From the NCBI RefSeq assembly GCF_000332415.1, contig NZ_AOHC02000041.1, positions 1 through 64,000 of the forward strand: DNA of 64,000 nucleotides, given 5' to 3'. The translations under genes were made by a program, and so were the position numbers. The notes under the pieces are model-generated. The model was not told the DNA's origin. It ran no database searches and saw only the letters and a program-made list of their open reading frames with translations. Shown here one piece after another: positions 27,846 to 40,598 of the stretch (positions are counted from its first letter, which is position 1; each line of letters opens with the position of its first letter). Source of the DNA: Leptospira weilii serovar Ranarum str. ICFT (GTDB taxonomy: Bacteria > Spirochaetota > Leptospiria > Leptospirales > Leptospiraceae).

Positions 27846-28397
27846 ATGTATTTAAAGTTCAAAAAACTATCGGTTCTCCTTTGGCTGAGTTCGTTTTCCG
27901 TTTTTTCCCAATCAAAAGATGTATGTTTATTCGGAGATTGTCAAAATGGAAGAGGCGTTTTTATAGATGTCCATGGAAACAAATTTATGGGAATTTTCGA
28001 AAACGGAAAGTTGGAAGGATTGGGTGAAGTTGAATTTAAAAACAGCGGAAGATTTTCCGGCGTTTATAAAGATCCGTCGCATCATGGAAAATCAAAATTC
28101 GTCCATTCGGATACTGGAAAAACCGAATACGGAACGCGGTTTACAAATGGAATTTGTGACCAAAACGGATGTCGCACTTGGGTTCAATTTATATTCGACT
28201 CGAATGTGAAATGCATTTTTCAGGGAACGTTTCTACAAAATCAAAAAACCGGAAAAGGTAGTTATACTTGTAACAACGGTGAAAGTTTTGAAGGAACTTA
28301 CTCAAACGATTTAGCCAATGGAAACGGAAAACTGATCTATTCCGACGGAACCATCTTGCAAGGAGAATTTAAAGACGGTCACCCGGTTCGGAAATAG
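27846..28397 (+). CDS. Exported MORN-repeat protein
   Basis: A 183-residue protein with a signal peptide (about 1-22, ending near VFSQSKD). It has MORN-type repeats, recognisable as GxxYxGxFxxGxxxGxG-like units (for example GIFENGKLEGLGEVEF, GTYSNDLANGNGKLIYSDG). There are several cysteines in the first half. MORN repeats mediate contacts with lipids or proteins; a specific role is unknown. It stands alone, with 226 bases before and 67 bases after. Confidence 0.72.
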   Translation: MYLKFKKLSVLLWLSSFSVFSQSKDVCLFGDCQNGRGVFIDVHGNKFMGIFENGKLEGLGEVEFKNSGRFSGVYKDPSHHGKSKFVHSDTGKTEYGTRFTNGICDQNGCRTWVQFIFDSNVKCIFQGTFLQNQKTGKGSYTCNNGESFEGTYSNDLANGNGKLIYSDGTILQGEFKDGHPVRK

Positions 28398-28464
28398 AAG
28401 TCCGATGCAAAAAGGAGTCGTTTGATGGTGTCTAACGTCGTTTCGTTTTTGTTAACGAATTCGA

Positions 28465-29325
<861 letters not shown>

Positions 29326-29585
29326 AGATTTTGCTCCGGAGATTTTTCAAAACATCCCAATTGAATAACAAAAAGATCGTATATTGTGTGCCAAAGAATC
29401 CTGAGAAAACTCGGGCGAAAAAATTTAAGTTATAATAAGAACTCCGATGAGTCTTACAAAACAAAGAAGGCTATTTTGAGCGTTCATCAACCTCTAATGG
29501 AATCTGCGGTAGCTCCTACATTTTTTTCGGTCTTGGTTTAAATTGATGCGGAAGAAAATTCAATGCCGCGACTCTCGAAACTCAA

Positions 29586-29770
29586 AACGTTGCTGCCTGC
29601 TGTCGCAACGTTGGATCGCCGCAGCAGGGATCGAGGCGGGGTCAAGTTATTGGTATTCTAGAAAAATGGTACTTAACTTTTTAGTTTTCAATAACTTGAC
29701 CGGAGCGGAGAGCCCGGTCCCGCCTGATTCGTTCAAACTTACTTTTGCAATACGTTGGCGGGAGCCGCCC
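29586..29770 (+). repeat. Structured element, copy A (possible RNA)
   Basis: A roughly 185-base element with three helices. A hairpin AACGTTGC/GCAACGTT is at 29586-29612, overlapping a possible alternative, CCTGCTG/CAGCAGG at 29596-29628. A 13-bp perfect helix pairs 29640-29652 with 29689-29701. A 7-bp helix pairs 29718-29724 with 29757-29763. The linking sequences GGGATCGAGGCG and GAGCCCGGTCC are shared with copy B at 43380-43530. Helix sequences differ between copies but pairing is kept. It is intergenic, between the metallopeptidase and membrane-protein genes. Confidence 0.65.
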
Positions 29771-29775
29771 AAGTT

Positions 29776-29790
29776 TAATTACGTGAGTTC
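29776..29790 (+). repeat. Partial AACGTGAGTTCG-type repeat end
   Basis: TAATTACGTGAGTTC directly follows structured copy A and differs from the perfect inverted end of the 60091-60218 element (TAATTAACGTGAGTTCG) by one missing A. Confidence 0.4.
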
Positions 29791-29876
29791 ACATTCTATT
29801 ATGAATCATTTGAAAGCTTGTATCGGAACCCTTCTTCGACTTAAACCAGGGAAAATTCTCCGATTTAAAATTCGAA

Positions 29877-30315
<439 letters not shown>

Positions 30316-30316
30316 C

Positions 30317-32907
<2,591 letters not shown>

Positions 32908-33399
32908 GAAACTATACCCATTCTTGGATTTTCAATGGAATAGAACCTGTTTAAAACAGCCAGGTCGGGAGGAAAGATTTTTTTCAAACGAATCGGGCTT
33001 CTAAAACAGAACGAATGTTCTGCTTAAAAGATTGCGAAAGGCTAAAAAACCAGGTTTGTGACAAACTTTGTTCATCACGAAAAATCGGGTGGAAGCGATG
33101 GTTGGGTACCATCTGGGTCAAAAGCCGATAGAATTTCGGAACCGCTTTCGGATCATTCTCTCCAAAACCTTATTTTTTTTAAGCCGGTTTTTTACGGATT
33201 CCATTCTAACGATTCCGTATGAAAATTTTGTCCATATCGGGAAGTATTCGATATGTTGCGACCGCAGGAGCAGCACTTTAGTTCAAGCGCGATCCAGCCC
33301 TTGCATGCAAGGGCTGGATTCGCCCAGATTTTCAACCATCGAACTCACGTTCAATAAGTCCCCTAATGATTTATAAATTTTTTATAATATTTAAATATT
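32908..33399. other. Intergenic region with a dispersed repeat
   Basis: Nearly 500 bases with no supported gene. The right half holds the repeat copy at 33252-33351; the left half is featureless to my reading. Confidence 0.45.
33252..33351 (+). repeat. AACGTGAGTTCG-family element with 28-bp palindrome
   Basis: It shares TATGTTGCGACCGCAGGAGC at its left and GATTCGCCCAGATTTTCAAC then CGAACTCACGTT at its right with the element at 60091-60218. The left inverted end is missing. Its centre (33292-33319) is a perfect 28-base palindrome without a loop. A TGTTGC/GCAGCA hairpin at its left matches TGTTGC/GCAACA in the other copy, keeping pairing through a wobble. Confidence 0.65.
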
Positions 33400-34197
33400 T
33401 TAAAATTCTTTATTTAAAGTGGCGCATCGAGCGGAGGCTACTGTTTGACCGCCGTAGGTACAGATTGCCGATGCGGTTCCATTATTTGAAATTCCCGTAA
33501 TTTTCGCCTTTGTATTCGCATCCGGATCCAAACCGTAAAAACCGGGAAAAAGGTTTCGGTTGCTACTGGCAAGTGCATTGGAGCAACCGGTATCAAGGGT
33601 TTCTTCGGCAAATGCCGCTAACAGTTCTCTGTATCCGACGTTTTCCCCTTGTTCAACTGTCAATCTATTTAAGACTTTGATTTCCTCAGCCGAGAAACCA
33701 AATGAAGTCAAAGGATGGGTAGGGGAGGAGAGGTGGGCGATCGCTTCCGTCCGAAAATCCGCAATCGGAAAAAATCTGATTCTTGCTCGTAGATTATCAT
33801 ATTGTGTCTGGGTGATTGTCAATTCGTCATTTTTAAAATCCGTAATCAGGGTTTTCGTAGCTTCGGAACAATGTAAAGTGTTCGCAAGCTCAGTGATTTT
33901 ATTGTAATTGGTTTCGATGATTTTTTTACGAGATGCAAGATCGGAACCCATGATTTTATTAAAGTCGCAGTCTTTTTTCGGTTTCGTACTGAAACTTGCA
34001 TAATAATAGAGAAAGTCTCCGCCGCTCCAAAATAATTTTTGGACAAAAGCGCAATTTCCACCGGTTTGGTCTAGGGAATAGACCAAACTCGATGTTATCA
34101 GATCATCACTGTCGTTTTCGTGGTCGTTTACTTTGCAGGCATGGAACGCGATGATGATCATACAAGCAGTCGCCAATTTCAAAATATTCTTTTCCAT
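33400..34197 (-). CDS. Hypothetical lipoprotein
   Basis: A 265-residue predicted lipoprotein with a short leader and lipobox (FHAC, then KVNDHENDSDD as an acidic linker). Mature part has several cysteines (NC, DC, HC, GC, IC, RC) that could form disulfides. No family recognised. It is probably surface or periplasmic. It stands alone, facing away from the glycosyltransferase gene. Confidence 0.68.
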   Translation of the reverse strand: MEKNILKLATACMIIIAFHACKVNDHENDSDDLITSSLVYSLDQTGGNCAFVQKLFWSGGDFLYYYASFSTKPKKDCDFNKIMGSDLASRKKIIETNYNKITELANTLHCSEATKTLITDFKNDELTITQTQYDNLRARIRFFPIADFRTEAIAHLSSPTHPLTSFGFSAEEIKVLNRLTVEQGENVGYRELLAAFAEETLDTGCSNALASSNRNLFPGFYGLDPDANTKAKITGISNNGTASAICTYGGQTVASARCATLNKEF

Positions 34198-34653
34198 AGA
34201 AATTTCCTAATTTTTTTCCAAAGAACCTGTCCCAAAATAAGAAAGTTACGTATCAAAAGTAAGACCGTGGAAGTTTCGGGACAAGTTCTAAATAGAATAC
34301 TTACTTCATCTCGCCTTTGCGCCTAAAATTGCGCGAATTTTTTGTAAAAAACTTCCTATTTTTTTTACAAAAAAACTTATCACATACTCGGCTATCTTCG
34401 ACAAAAAAGAGTAAAGTATGAATCTGACATCCTGGGTGAATGCGGAATAGATTGCAAAATAAAACAACTACGTACAAATGCCGGGCGGATGTAGCAACAC
34501 TTGAGTTCAAACACCACTTTGCGGGATCTTTTGATGTTTGTCCTATTTCGACTATGGAAGATTTGTATTCTTTAATCAAACAGTGATTAAGATATTGAGT
34601 AAATCATTTAAAGTAAAAAAAACGGATCTACCGATTCGTTTTATGGAGTTCTA
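34198..34653. other. Intergenic region with repeat fragment
   Basis: About 456 bases. No supported gene. Contains a fragment of the AACGTGAGTTCG repeat family's interior at about 34480-34512. Confidence 0.4.
34480..34512 (+). repeat. Interior fragment of dispersed repeat
   Basis: GTAGCAACACTTGAGTTCAA resembles GGAGCAACATTGAGTTCAAA in the 60091-60218 element and GGAGCAGCACTTTAGTTCAA in the 33252-33351 copy. Neither end of the element is present. Confidence 0.4.
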
Positions 34654-36174
34654 ATGTGGAAATCTGCGTTCCTTACATTTACGAAAGAATATAAATATTC
34701 GATTTTGATCGGATTCGTTTATTTTCTTTTGGAGTATATTTTTAACGGGCCGTTCAGCGTCGGATACTTTGTGGATGAATTTTATTACTTGTCCTGTGCC
34801 GATCGTCTTGCGTTCGGATATGTCGATCATCCTCCCTTTTCGATTTTCCTACTCAAAATAATCGTCTTTCTGTTTGGCGATTCGGTCGATGCAATTCGAG
34901 TGTTTCCAGCGTTATTCGGTGCGGCATCCGTCCTTTTGACCGGTGTTATCGCAAAAAAACTCGGAGGAGGAACCTGGGCCGCCGCTTTTTCATCCCTTTG
35001 TTTTGCCACTTCTCCCTTGCTTCAGGTCTTATTCGGCTTTTATTCCATGAACAGTATCGAAATTCTATTATTGAATATTTTAATATTATTATCTATTAAC
35101 TTAATTGAAAAAGATCGTTTTTTGTATTGGATCGCAGCCGGATTAGTGATCGGTATCGGAGTAGAGAACAAACATACTTTTTCGGTTTACGTAGCCGCGA
35201 TCTTGTTAGGTTTACTCCTCGGAGGTCATTCTCGACGTATTTTTTCAAAAAAATCTCTTCTTTCCGCCTTGATTGCGTTAATCATAATGATTCCAAATAT
35301 TTTTTGGATGTATCAAAATGATTGGGTTTCCCTTGAATTTTATTCCAATGCAAACAAGTTAAAAAATATTTTCACTCCCCCTTGGAAAGTTTTGTTCGAT
35401 CAAATATTATCACACAATCCGTTTTTGTTTCCGATTTGGTTTGGCGGTTTATTGTATCTGCTCGTGATCGAAAAGACTCGACGGTTTTGTTACTTGGGTT
35501 ATGCATATCTTGCTCTTCTTTTATTGATGTTGCTCAGCGGATCGAGTCGTCCGGATAGGATCGCAGGATTGTATCCTCTTTTGTTAGCGGCCGGAGCCGT
35601 ATATTTGGAAATCCTTATATCAAAGCGTTGGAAAACATATGTATCTGCGTTATGCGTTTTGTCCGGATTTGTTTTTATTCCGATTGGAATTCCAATTTTA
35701 CCGGCGGAAGCATTGGCGAATTATACTCGTTTTTTAGGAGTGGTGCCGGTTATAGAAAAGGGAAAACATTCGCTTCTTCCCCAATGGTTTGCCGATCGAT
35801 ACGATTGGGAAATTTACGTTCAAAAAGTAGAAGAGGCCGTATTAAAATTAACGGAAGAAGATCGAAAACAATTGATCGTTCTTGCGGCTTCTTACGGACA
35901 AGCAAGCACATTGGAGAAATTCGGATTTAATTTAGCTCCTGTGATCAGCGGTCATAATAATTATTACTTATGGAGACCGAAAAATATAGATGCAAAATTA
36001 TTTTTAGCGATCGGATATCCGGAAGAAACATTGAGGACGAACTTCGGCGAGGTTGTTTTAATAGGTCGATTTTCTCGCAGATACAGTAGGTCGATCGACG
36101 AACCGATTTTTCTTTGTCGAAAACCGAAAGAATCCGTTTTAAATTCGATTCGAAATCTAAAGATGTTTCGTTAA
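34654..36174 (+). CDS. GT39-like membrane glycosyltransferase
   Basis: A 506-residue integral membrane protein with about 10-12 hydrophobic segments in its first 380 residues. The first extracytoplasmic loop holds FVDEFYYLSCADRLAFG, with the acidic DE pair that marks ArnT/PMT-type transferases, followed by YVDHPPFSIF. Such enzymes move a sugar from a lipid carrier to lipid A, protein or polysaccharide outside the inner membrane. The C-terminal 130 residues look soluble. It is isolated, with GGAG before ATG. Substrate unknown. Confidence 0.83.
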   Translation: MWKSAFLTFTKEYKYSILIGFVYFLLEYIFNGPFSVGYFVDEFYYLSCADRLAFGYVDHPPFSIFLLKIIVFLFGDSVDAIRVFPALFGAASVLLTGVIAKKLGGGTWAAAFSSLCFATSPLLQVLFGFYSMNSIEILLLNILILLSINLIEKDRFLYWIAAGLVIGIGVENKHTFSVYVAAILLGLLLGGHSRRIFSKKSLLSALIALIIMIPNIFWMYQNDWVSLEFYSNANKLKNIFTPPWKVLFDQILSHNPFLFPIWFGGLLYLLVIEKTRRFCYLGYAYLALLLLMLLSGSSRPDRIAGLYPLLLAAGAVYLEILISKRWKTYVSALCVLSGFVFIPIGIPILPAEALANYTRFLGVVPVIEKGKHSLLPQWFADRYDWEIYVQKVEEAVLKLTEEDRKQLIVLAASYGQASTLEKFGFNLAPVISGHNNYYLWRPKNIDAKLFLAIGYPEETLRTNFGEVVLIGRFSRRYSRSIDEPIFLCRKPKESVLNSIRNLKMFR

Positions 36175-36406
36175 AATACTTGAACCGGACTTCAAGCTCC
36201 TTTGTAAGCGAAATTTTTACGAGAGCCTGGTCCGCTCGAAGTGTATAAATGCCTATCATTCTTTTTGGAGAAGTTTTCTTCCCAAAAGTCCGCGTAAAAT
36301 CGGATTTAAAGGAAGGATTTTGAGTGCACGAGCCAAGCGAAGTTTAAAATATTCAAAACTTCTAAACTTCTTTCCAAATCGGTTTCCACGTTGAAGAATG
36401 CAATGA

Positions 36407-38389
36407 TTACTGAAGAATAATCTGATCCACTTTATTCTTTCTGTATTTAACGAACGCGCTACCGTTTTGAGAATACCCGAGATACGGTCCGTTTTTCTGA
36501 AATTGTTTACCGAAAACTTTTTCCGCGTTTCCTCGATCGGCCCCGATCGGAACTCCTTTGTCGATTCCCGGACTGTTGTCTCCGTATGCGTTTACTTGAA
36601 GAACCGAACCGATGCTCAGTAAAAAAGAAGTTTCCTTGTTGCTGTAAATGTAAAATTCGCTTCCGGAAGATTTATCAACTTGGATCTTATCCGGTTTTCC
36701 CCAGAGTTTTAATAAATCTTCCAGCTTATCGCCCGGACCGACTCCGCCGACTTTGAAAACGTTTTGTTTTGTATTTTGCGAAGGATCGGGAAGTACGATT
36801 CCGTGAAAATCAGCGAGGTGTTTTGCCCAACCGGAAGAGGAATCGTAGTTCTCCAGATAATACATAGCCAATTGTTTTGTCTTAGGGGTTTTCTCTTTGT
36901 AGGATTCCAGAAGAACGTAATTTAAAATCGGAGTGAAATTTTCGTAAACATAATCCGGATCCAACTGCGTTTTTTGACGAATCGAGTTTCCGATTCCTTG
37001 TAAATAGGCTTGAATGTCCGGATTCGAATTTGCTTTTTCACCGAAAGACTGAACTCTTTTGTCCACCATAGTTGCGACCGATTTGAAAATTTCCATAGCC
37101 TTGTCTTGATCGTCGGTCCAGTACAAAACCACTCCGAAGTTGTTTGCAAGAGGAATGGAATTTTCGGCTCGGACCGTACTTCCTGCAAGCGACTTTGCAA
37201 CGTTCATGTCGTTTTCTTCGGTGGAATAAGAAAGAAGAACCGCATAGTTCGAAATAAAATACGGGTCCTCGGTTTTTACGATCACTTTTTGATAGGCTTC
37301 TTTGGCCTTATTATATGCGGTCTGATTGCCCGGAGTAGCTCGCATAACGGCTCTTTTGCGAAGTCCTCCCGGAAATATCATGGAATCCCGGAAAGAGGGC
37401 ATATCGACGACGGGTTTTACTTTTAAGTCGTCGTTGCTTGCGGTCGCCATCCAAATTTTGTGAAGACAAACCGCATAAGATTTTTCTAAATGAGTGTTCC
37501 CTGGAAATTTGGAAAGCGCCTTCTCGAGATTGGATTTGGCCGGATCTAAATTTTTACCGAACTGGATATCGTCATACGTTTTTTCCAAAGTTGCAAGTAA
37601 AGAATAGAGTTCCTGCTTGTCTCCGCTGAATCTGGAAAGTCGATCGTTCGGAGAGGGATGGCTCGTGAAATATAAGGAAGTCATGGATTCGGGACTTATC
37701 TTATCCAATTTTTTGTTTGCGATATATTCCTTATATTGATTGTCTATATCGCTCATCAATTCCAAGGTTCGGATCATATATTCTCCCCCGTATCCGGCTT
37801 TGTTTAAAAGTTGGAATCCGGTTTGATCCGCATCGACCTCCTGTTCCTGGGAAAATTTAAGATTTTCTAATATTGCTTCTCCCGTAGGATTTTCTTTCAA
37901 TTGATAGAATTTTTTTACGGAATTGAAAGTATGTTTGTTGTAATAATGAGAAAGCTCGTGGGACAAAACTCCTGCGATGTATCTTTCCCTGTAAAAATTC
38001 AATTTATCCTTCGCTTCCGGTTCGGAATTCTTAATCACTTGATCCAAAATATCCAAGGTTCCCGAGTTGATACAAAACTGACCGCCCGCCATAGCGAACG
38101 CGTTGAAGGAGTTGTCCTGAATTAAATTGTAAACGATCGGAAAGCTGGGATTTCCGGAGGAATCCGCGAGTTTACGGAACGCGGTATCGATCGGTTTTTT
38201 CCAATTGTTATAATCTTTGAGAACCTTTCTGGATTTAAGAATAACCCCATATTGATAGCCGCTTTGTCGAACGATTTGCGCATACAACTCCGCGTCAAAA
38301 TTAACCGTATTATTCTTTTGAGCGCCGAGTGGAAAATAGAGCGATATCGTTCCTGCGAAAAAGAGAATGGATTTGAAGGATCTTTGCAT
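36407..38389 (-). CDS. Exported M48-family peptidase
   Basis: A 660-residue protein with a signal peptide (about 1-23). The zinc motif HELSH (His144, Glu145, His148) is followed by QEVDADQTGF with the third ligand Glu184, typical of M48 (BepA/Oma1-like) proteases. A long helical, TPR-like middle (about 240-530) follows, and a C-terminal domain carries LWGKPDKIQ. BepA-like members handle outer-membrane protein quality control in the periplasm; that role here is inference from architecture. The 232 bases upstream of the previous gene end are without features. Confidence 0.85.
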   Translation of the reverse strand: MQRSFKSILFFAGTISLYFPLGAQKNNTVNFDAELYAQIVRQSGYQYGVILKSRKVLKDYNNWKKPIDTAFRKLADSSGNPSFPIVYNLIQDNSFNAFAMAGGQFCINSGTLDILDQVIKNSEPEAKDKLNFYRERYIAGVLSHELSHYYNKHTFNSVKKFYQLKENPTGEAILENLKFSQEQEVDADQTGFQLLNKAGYGGEYMIRTLELMSDIDNQYKEYIANKKLDKISPESMTSLYFTSHPSPNDRLSRFSGDKQELYSLLATLEKTYDDIQFGKNLDPAKSNLEKALSKFPGNTHLEKSYAVCLHKIWMATASNDDLKVKPVVDMPSFRDSMIFPGGLRKRAVMRATPGNQTAYNKAKEAYQKVIVKTEDPYFISNYAVLLSYSTEENDMNVAKSLAGSTVRAENSIPLANNFGVVLYWTDDQDKAMEIFKSVATMVDKRVQSFGEKANSNPDIQAYLQGIGNSIRQKTQLDPDYVYENFTPILNYVLLESYKEKTPKTKQLAMYYLENYDSSSGWAKHLADFHGIVLPDPSQNTKQNVFKVGGVGPGDKLEDLLKLWGKPDKIQVDKSSGSEFYIYSNKETSFLLSIGSVLQVNAYGDNSPGIDKGVPIGADRGNAEKVFGKQFQKNGPYLGYSQNGSAFVKYRKNKVDQIILQ

Positions 38390-38893
38390 ATTCTCGCAAC
38401 CTTTAGAAAAAAATTATAAATTGGGACAACTAAGATTGTCAAAAAAATTTCGTTGTCAAGCTGGATTCGCTTTTAAGAAGTCGGATTCTTTCCCTGAATT
38501 GTGATCCGGCAATCGAGAGAATTTGTTGTTCAACTTGGAGATAAACGAAACCCATTGGTTTGATGACTGGAACGTTTTGTCCGAATACTTCGTAAGAAAA
38601 TTTTTTCGTTTTAAACGAACTACGATCGAATATCCGTTCTGAAAATTTTTGAAAATTCTGCCGAATCCGAACAGAGAACATCCACATCGCTAAACTCCTG
38701 ATCGATTTCCATAAAAATGAAATTTCAAAATTCATGAATGCGAATTTTCGAATGGATAAACGCGTCTTTGTTCCGAAAGTCCTACGCTTTAGTTCCGTGA
38801 ATCGCAAAAGGTTTAACTCAAATATTTTTTTTACATCGGAAAATTATAATTTTCGTAAGTAATAAATATGATGTTTTTCGGAACTACTACGAA
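38390..38893. other. Intergenic region, no supported gene
   Basis: About 500 bases between two minus-strand genes. An open frame of 122 codons (38439-38807) lacks a good start, motif or convincing composition, so it is not called. Confidence 0.4.
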
Positions 38894-39421
38894 TCAATCC
38901 TCTTCCGGGAGCAAAGGGGAGATGAAATAGGCGATAAATTCCAACTTTCCCGTCGTCCCCGATTTTTGGTAGATGGAAAACGTTTGATTTTCGATCGTTT
39001 TCAGGCTCTTTCCTCGAATAGCCGCGATTTGATGATTGGACATTCCTCGCAGAAGTAAAAGAGCGATCTCCTTTTCCTTATCGGAAAGATCCCATTCTTC
39101 CAATTGCCTTTGAAGAGATTCCCAGAAGGATTGATTGGTGTGGACTAAAAGTTGATTTTTATTTTTGAGTCCTTCGATCACAACTCTGGCTGATTCTACG
39201 TCTGCTTGTGTACTTCTGATTTCTTGGAATAAAAAGAAAATTCCGACAATGGATAAAAGTCCGAAAGTAGTTTCGATCGTTGTAAAATAGGCTTGGGACC
39301 TTTCTATCCAGTTGATGTCGAACGCGAACGTTAGAATTTCTTCAAGGATCCAAAGGAAAATTAGAAAAACATAAATTGAAAAAAAGTAGAATCGTTTTTC
39401 TTGGGGAAACCAGAGTTTCAT
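38894..39421 (-). CDS. Membrane-anchored LuxR-type regulator
   Basis: A 175-residue protein with two membrane segments (about 11-33 and 47-65), a coiled-coil-like linker (70-105) and a C-terminal LuxR/GerE helix-turn-helix (LSDKEKEIALLLLRGMSNHQ, then KSLKTIENQTFSIYQKSG). A DNA-binding domain tethered to the inner membrane without a receiver or known sensor domain is uncommon. It presumably controls genes in response to a membrane event or to a partner. It is followed by a 272-base gap and the divergent ankyrin lipoprotein gene, a possible target. Confidence 0.78.
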   Translation of the reverse strand: MKLWFPQEKRFYFFSIYVFLIFLWILEEILTFAFDINWIERSQAYFTTIETTFGLLSIVGIFFLFQEIRSTQADVESARVVIEGLKNKNQLLVHTNQSFWESLQRQLEEWDLSDKEKEIALLLLRGMSNHQIAAIRGKSLKTIENQTFSIYQKSGTTGKLEFIAYFISPLLPEED

Positions 39422-39693
39422 CTTTACCTTCTCGAAAGATTCTTATTCATCCGCAGTTTTTCGGGTAACGTCAAAACGTAATTTAAAAAATTCTAAGTTT
39501 TTATCCTAGCACACAAATGAAAATTAGAATTTTTTCCATCCAAGAGTCAAGCGGGATAAGGACTATTAAGAATTCTTAGGTAAAAACCACTAATCACAAA
39601 ACGGTTTCTGAGTAATTCCCGCAATTGCTGTCTACACCTATTGATTGAGATGCGCAAAAAGATACACTGTTTGAGTATGCGAGGAAAAATCCC

Positions 39694-40230
39694 ATGAAAC
39701 TTTCTAATTTTATTTTTAAGAAATTTGGAAAATTTTTTTTTCATCAAAATATTCGGATGTTTGTTTGTAGTTTGCTTGCGGCGATTATTTTCATTTTTAC
39801 CGGTTGTTTCGTTCCGCAAGAAAGATATACCTCTTATCCGAATCTAAGTCCCACAGACTACGTTTATAAAGGCGACCTACAGGGTTTGGAAAACTCGCTC
39901 CGCGCAGGACAAGGAATCAATCAAAGGGATCCTTTCTTTCGAAATTATACTCCTCTGATGGTGGCGGCGAGAGAAGGGGAATATCTGATTGCGGAATATC
40001 TCATTCAGAACGGTGCGGACGTGAACGCGAGGACTCGCGACGGGCATACGGCTCTGATGATGGCTGTGTTCAATCGATATCCGGAAATTGTGAAGTTACT
40101 CATCCGATCCGGGTCGGATTTGCACGCGACAACGGTTCAAGGCCATACCGCATGGTCCGAAGCTACATTAGAAGATTCTAAAAGAGTTCAGGAGATTCTT
40201 CTTCAAGCCGGTGCGGGTAAAAAACAATGA
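39694..40230 (+). CDS. Ankyrin-repeat lipoprotein
   Basis: A 178-residue protein. A leader with a charged N-terminus and hydrophobic run ends in a lipobox (FTGC at about residue 37). The mature part has three to four ankyrin repeats (DLQGLENSLRAGQGIN, TPLMVAAREGEYLIAEYLIQ, TALMMAVFNRYPEIVKLLIR). Ankyrin domains bind proteins; here probably in the periplasm. ATG 39694 is preferred because GAGG lies upstream; ATG 39757 would also leave a leader. The last bases overlap the next gene as ATGA. Confidence 0.8.
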   Translation: MKLSNFIFKKFGKFFFHQNIRMFVCSLLAAIIFIFTGCFVPQERYTSYPNLSPTDYVYKGDLQGLENSLRAGQGINQRDPFFRNYTPLMVAAREGEYLIAEYLIQNGADVNARTRDGHTALMMAVFNRYPEIVKLLIRSGSDLHATTVQGHTAWSEATLEDSKRVQEILLQAGAGKKQ

Positions 40231-40598
40231 AACTGATGCGTTATTTTCTATCGGGGATTCTTTTTTTGTTTTTTGAATCGTGTACGGTCGATACTTCAGG
40301 CTGTGAAAAAAATTGCGAGATTCAACTATCCACCTGTCTTCTCGTTGCAGTCAATTCAGGAACCGCAAATCAGTCGTTCACCGTTCCCTTTGTTTGTTAT
40401 CAGGTGTGTGATCTGTGTAAGGATAACTGTAGAGTAAAAACTTCTTCCGGCGGCGGAGTTGGATCCGTAAGAAGAGGCAGTAGTAATGGTGGAGGACGAA
40501 GTAGTGGCGGTGGGGGAAGCGGAGGAGGTCACAGCGGAAGTGGTAGCGGTGGAGGAAGTGGAGGTGGTCACGGCGGATCCGGAATTTTTACGCTTTAG
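40227..40598 (+). CDS. Gly/Ser-rich small lipoprotein
   Basis: A 123-residue predicted lipoprotein with lipobox FESC and about eight cysteines in its first 70 residues (including CEKNC and CDLCKDNC). Its last 50 residues are nearly all Gly and Ser with a few His and Arg. The 3' third of the gene is thus a low-complexity GGT/AGC-type repeat, prone to length change. It is translationally coupled to the ankyrin lipoprotein, so the two may act together. Function unknown. Confidence 0.7.
   Translation: MKLMRYFLSGILFLFFESCTVDTSGCEKNCEIQLSTCLLVAVNSGTANQSFTVPFVCYQVCDLCKDNCRVKTSSGGGVGSVRRGSSNGGGRSSGGGGSGGGHSGSGSGGGSGGGHGGSGIFTL

Noticed and set aside
29586..29770. Structured element as an integron attC site
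   Set aside because: Also palindromic with variable sequence, but lacks the conserved RYYYAAC/GTTRRRY end boxes and there is no integrase or cassette array nearby.
29700..29770. tRNA-like reading of GAGCCCGGTCCCGCC
   Set aside because: No cloverleaf, no T-loop GGTTCGAATCC or acceptor pairing could be drawn.
33068..33376. 102-codon plus-strand ORF
   Set aside because: Ends inside the dispersed repeat at 33252-33351; low-quality translation and no ribosome-binding site.
34301..34579. 92-codon minus-strand ORF
   Set aside because: Passes through a repeat fragment; no coding features.
38439..38807. 122-codon minus-strand ORF
   Set aside because: No motif, poor start context, aromatic- and Arg-rich translation typical of chance frames in this DNA.
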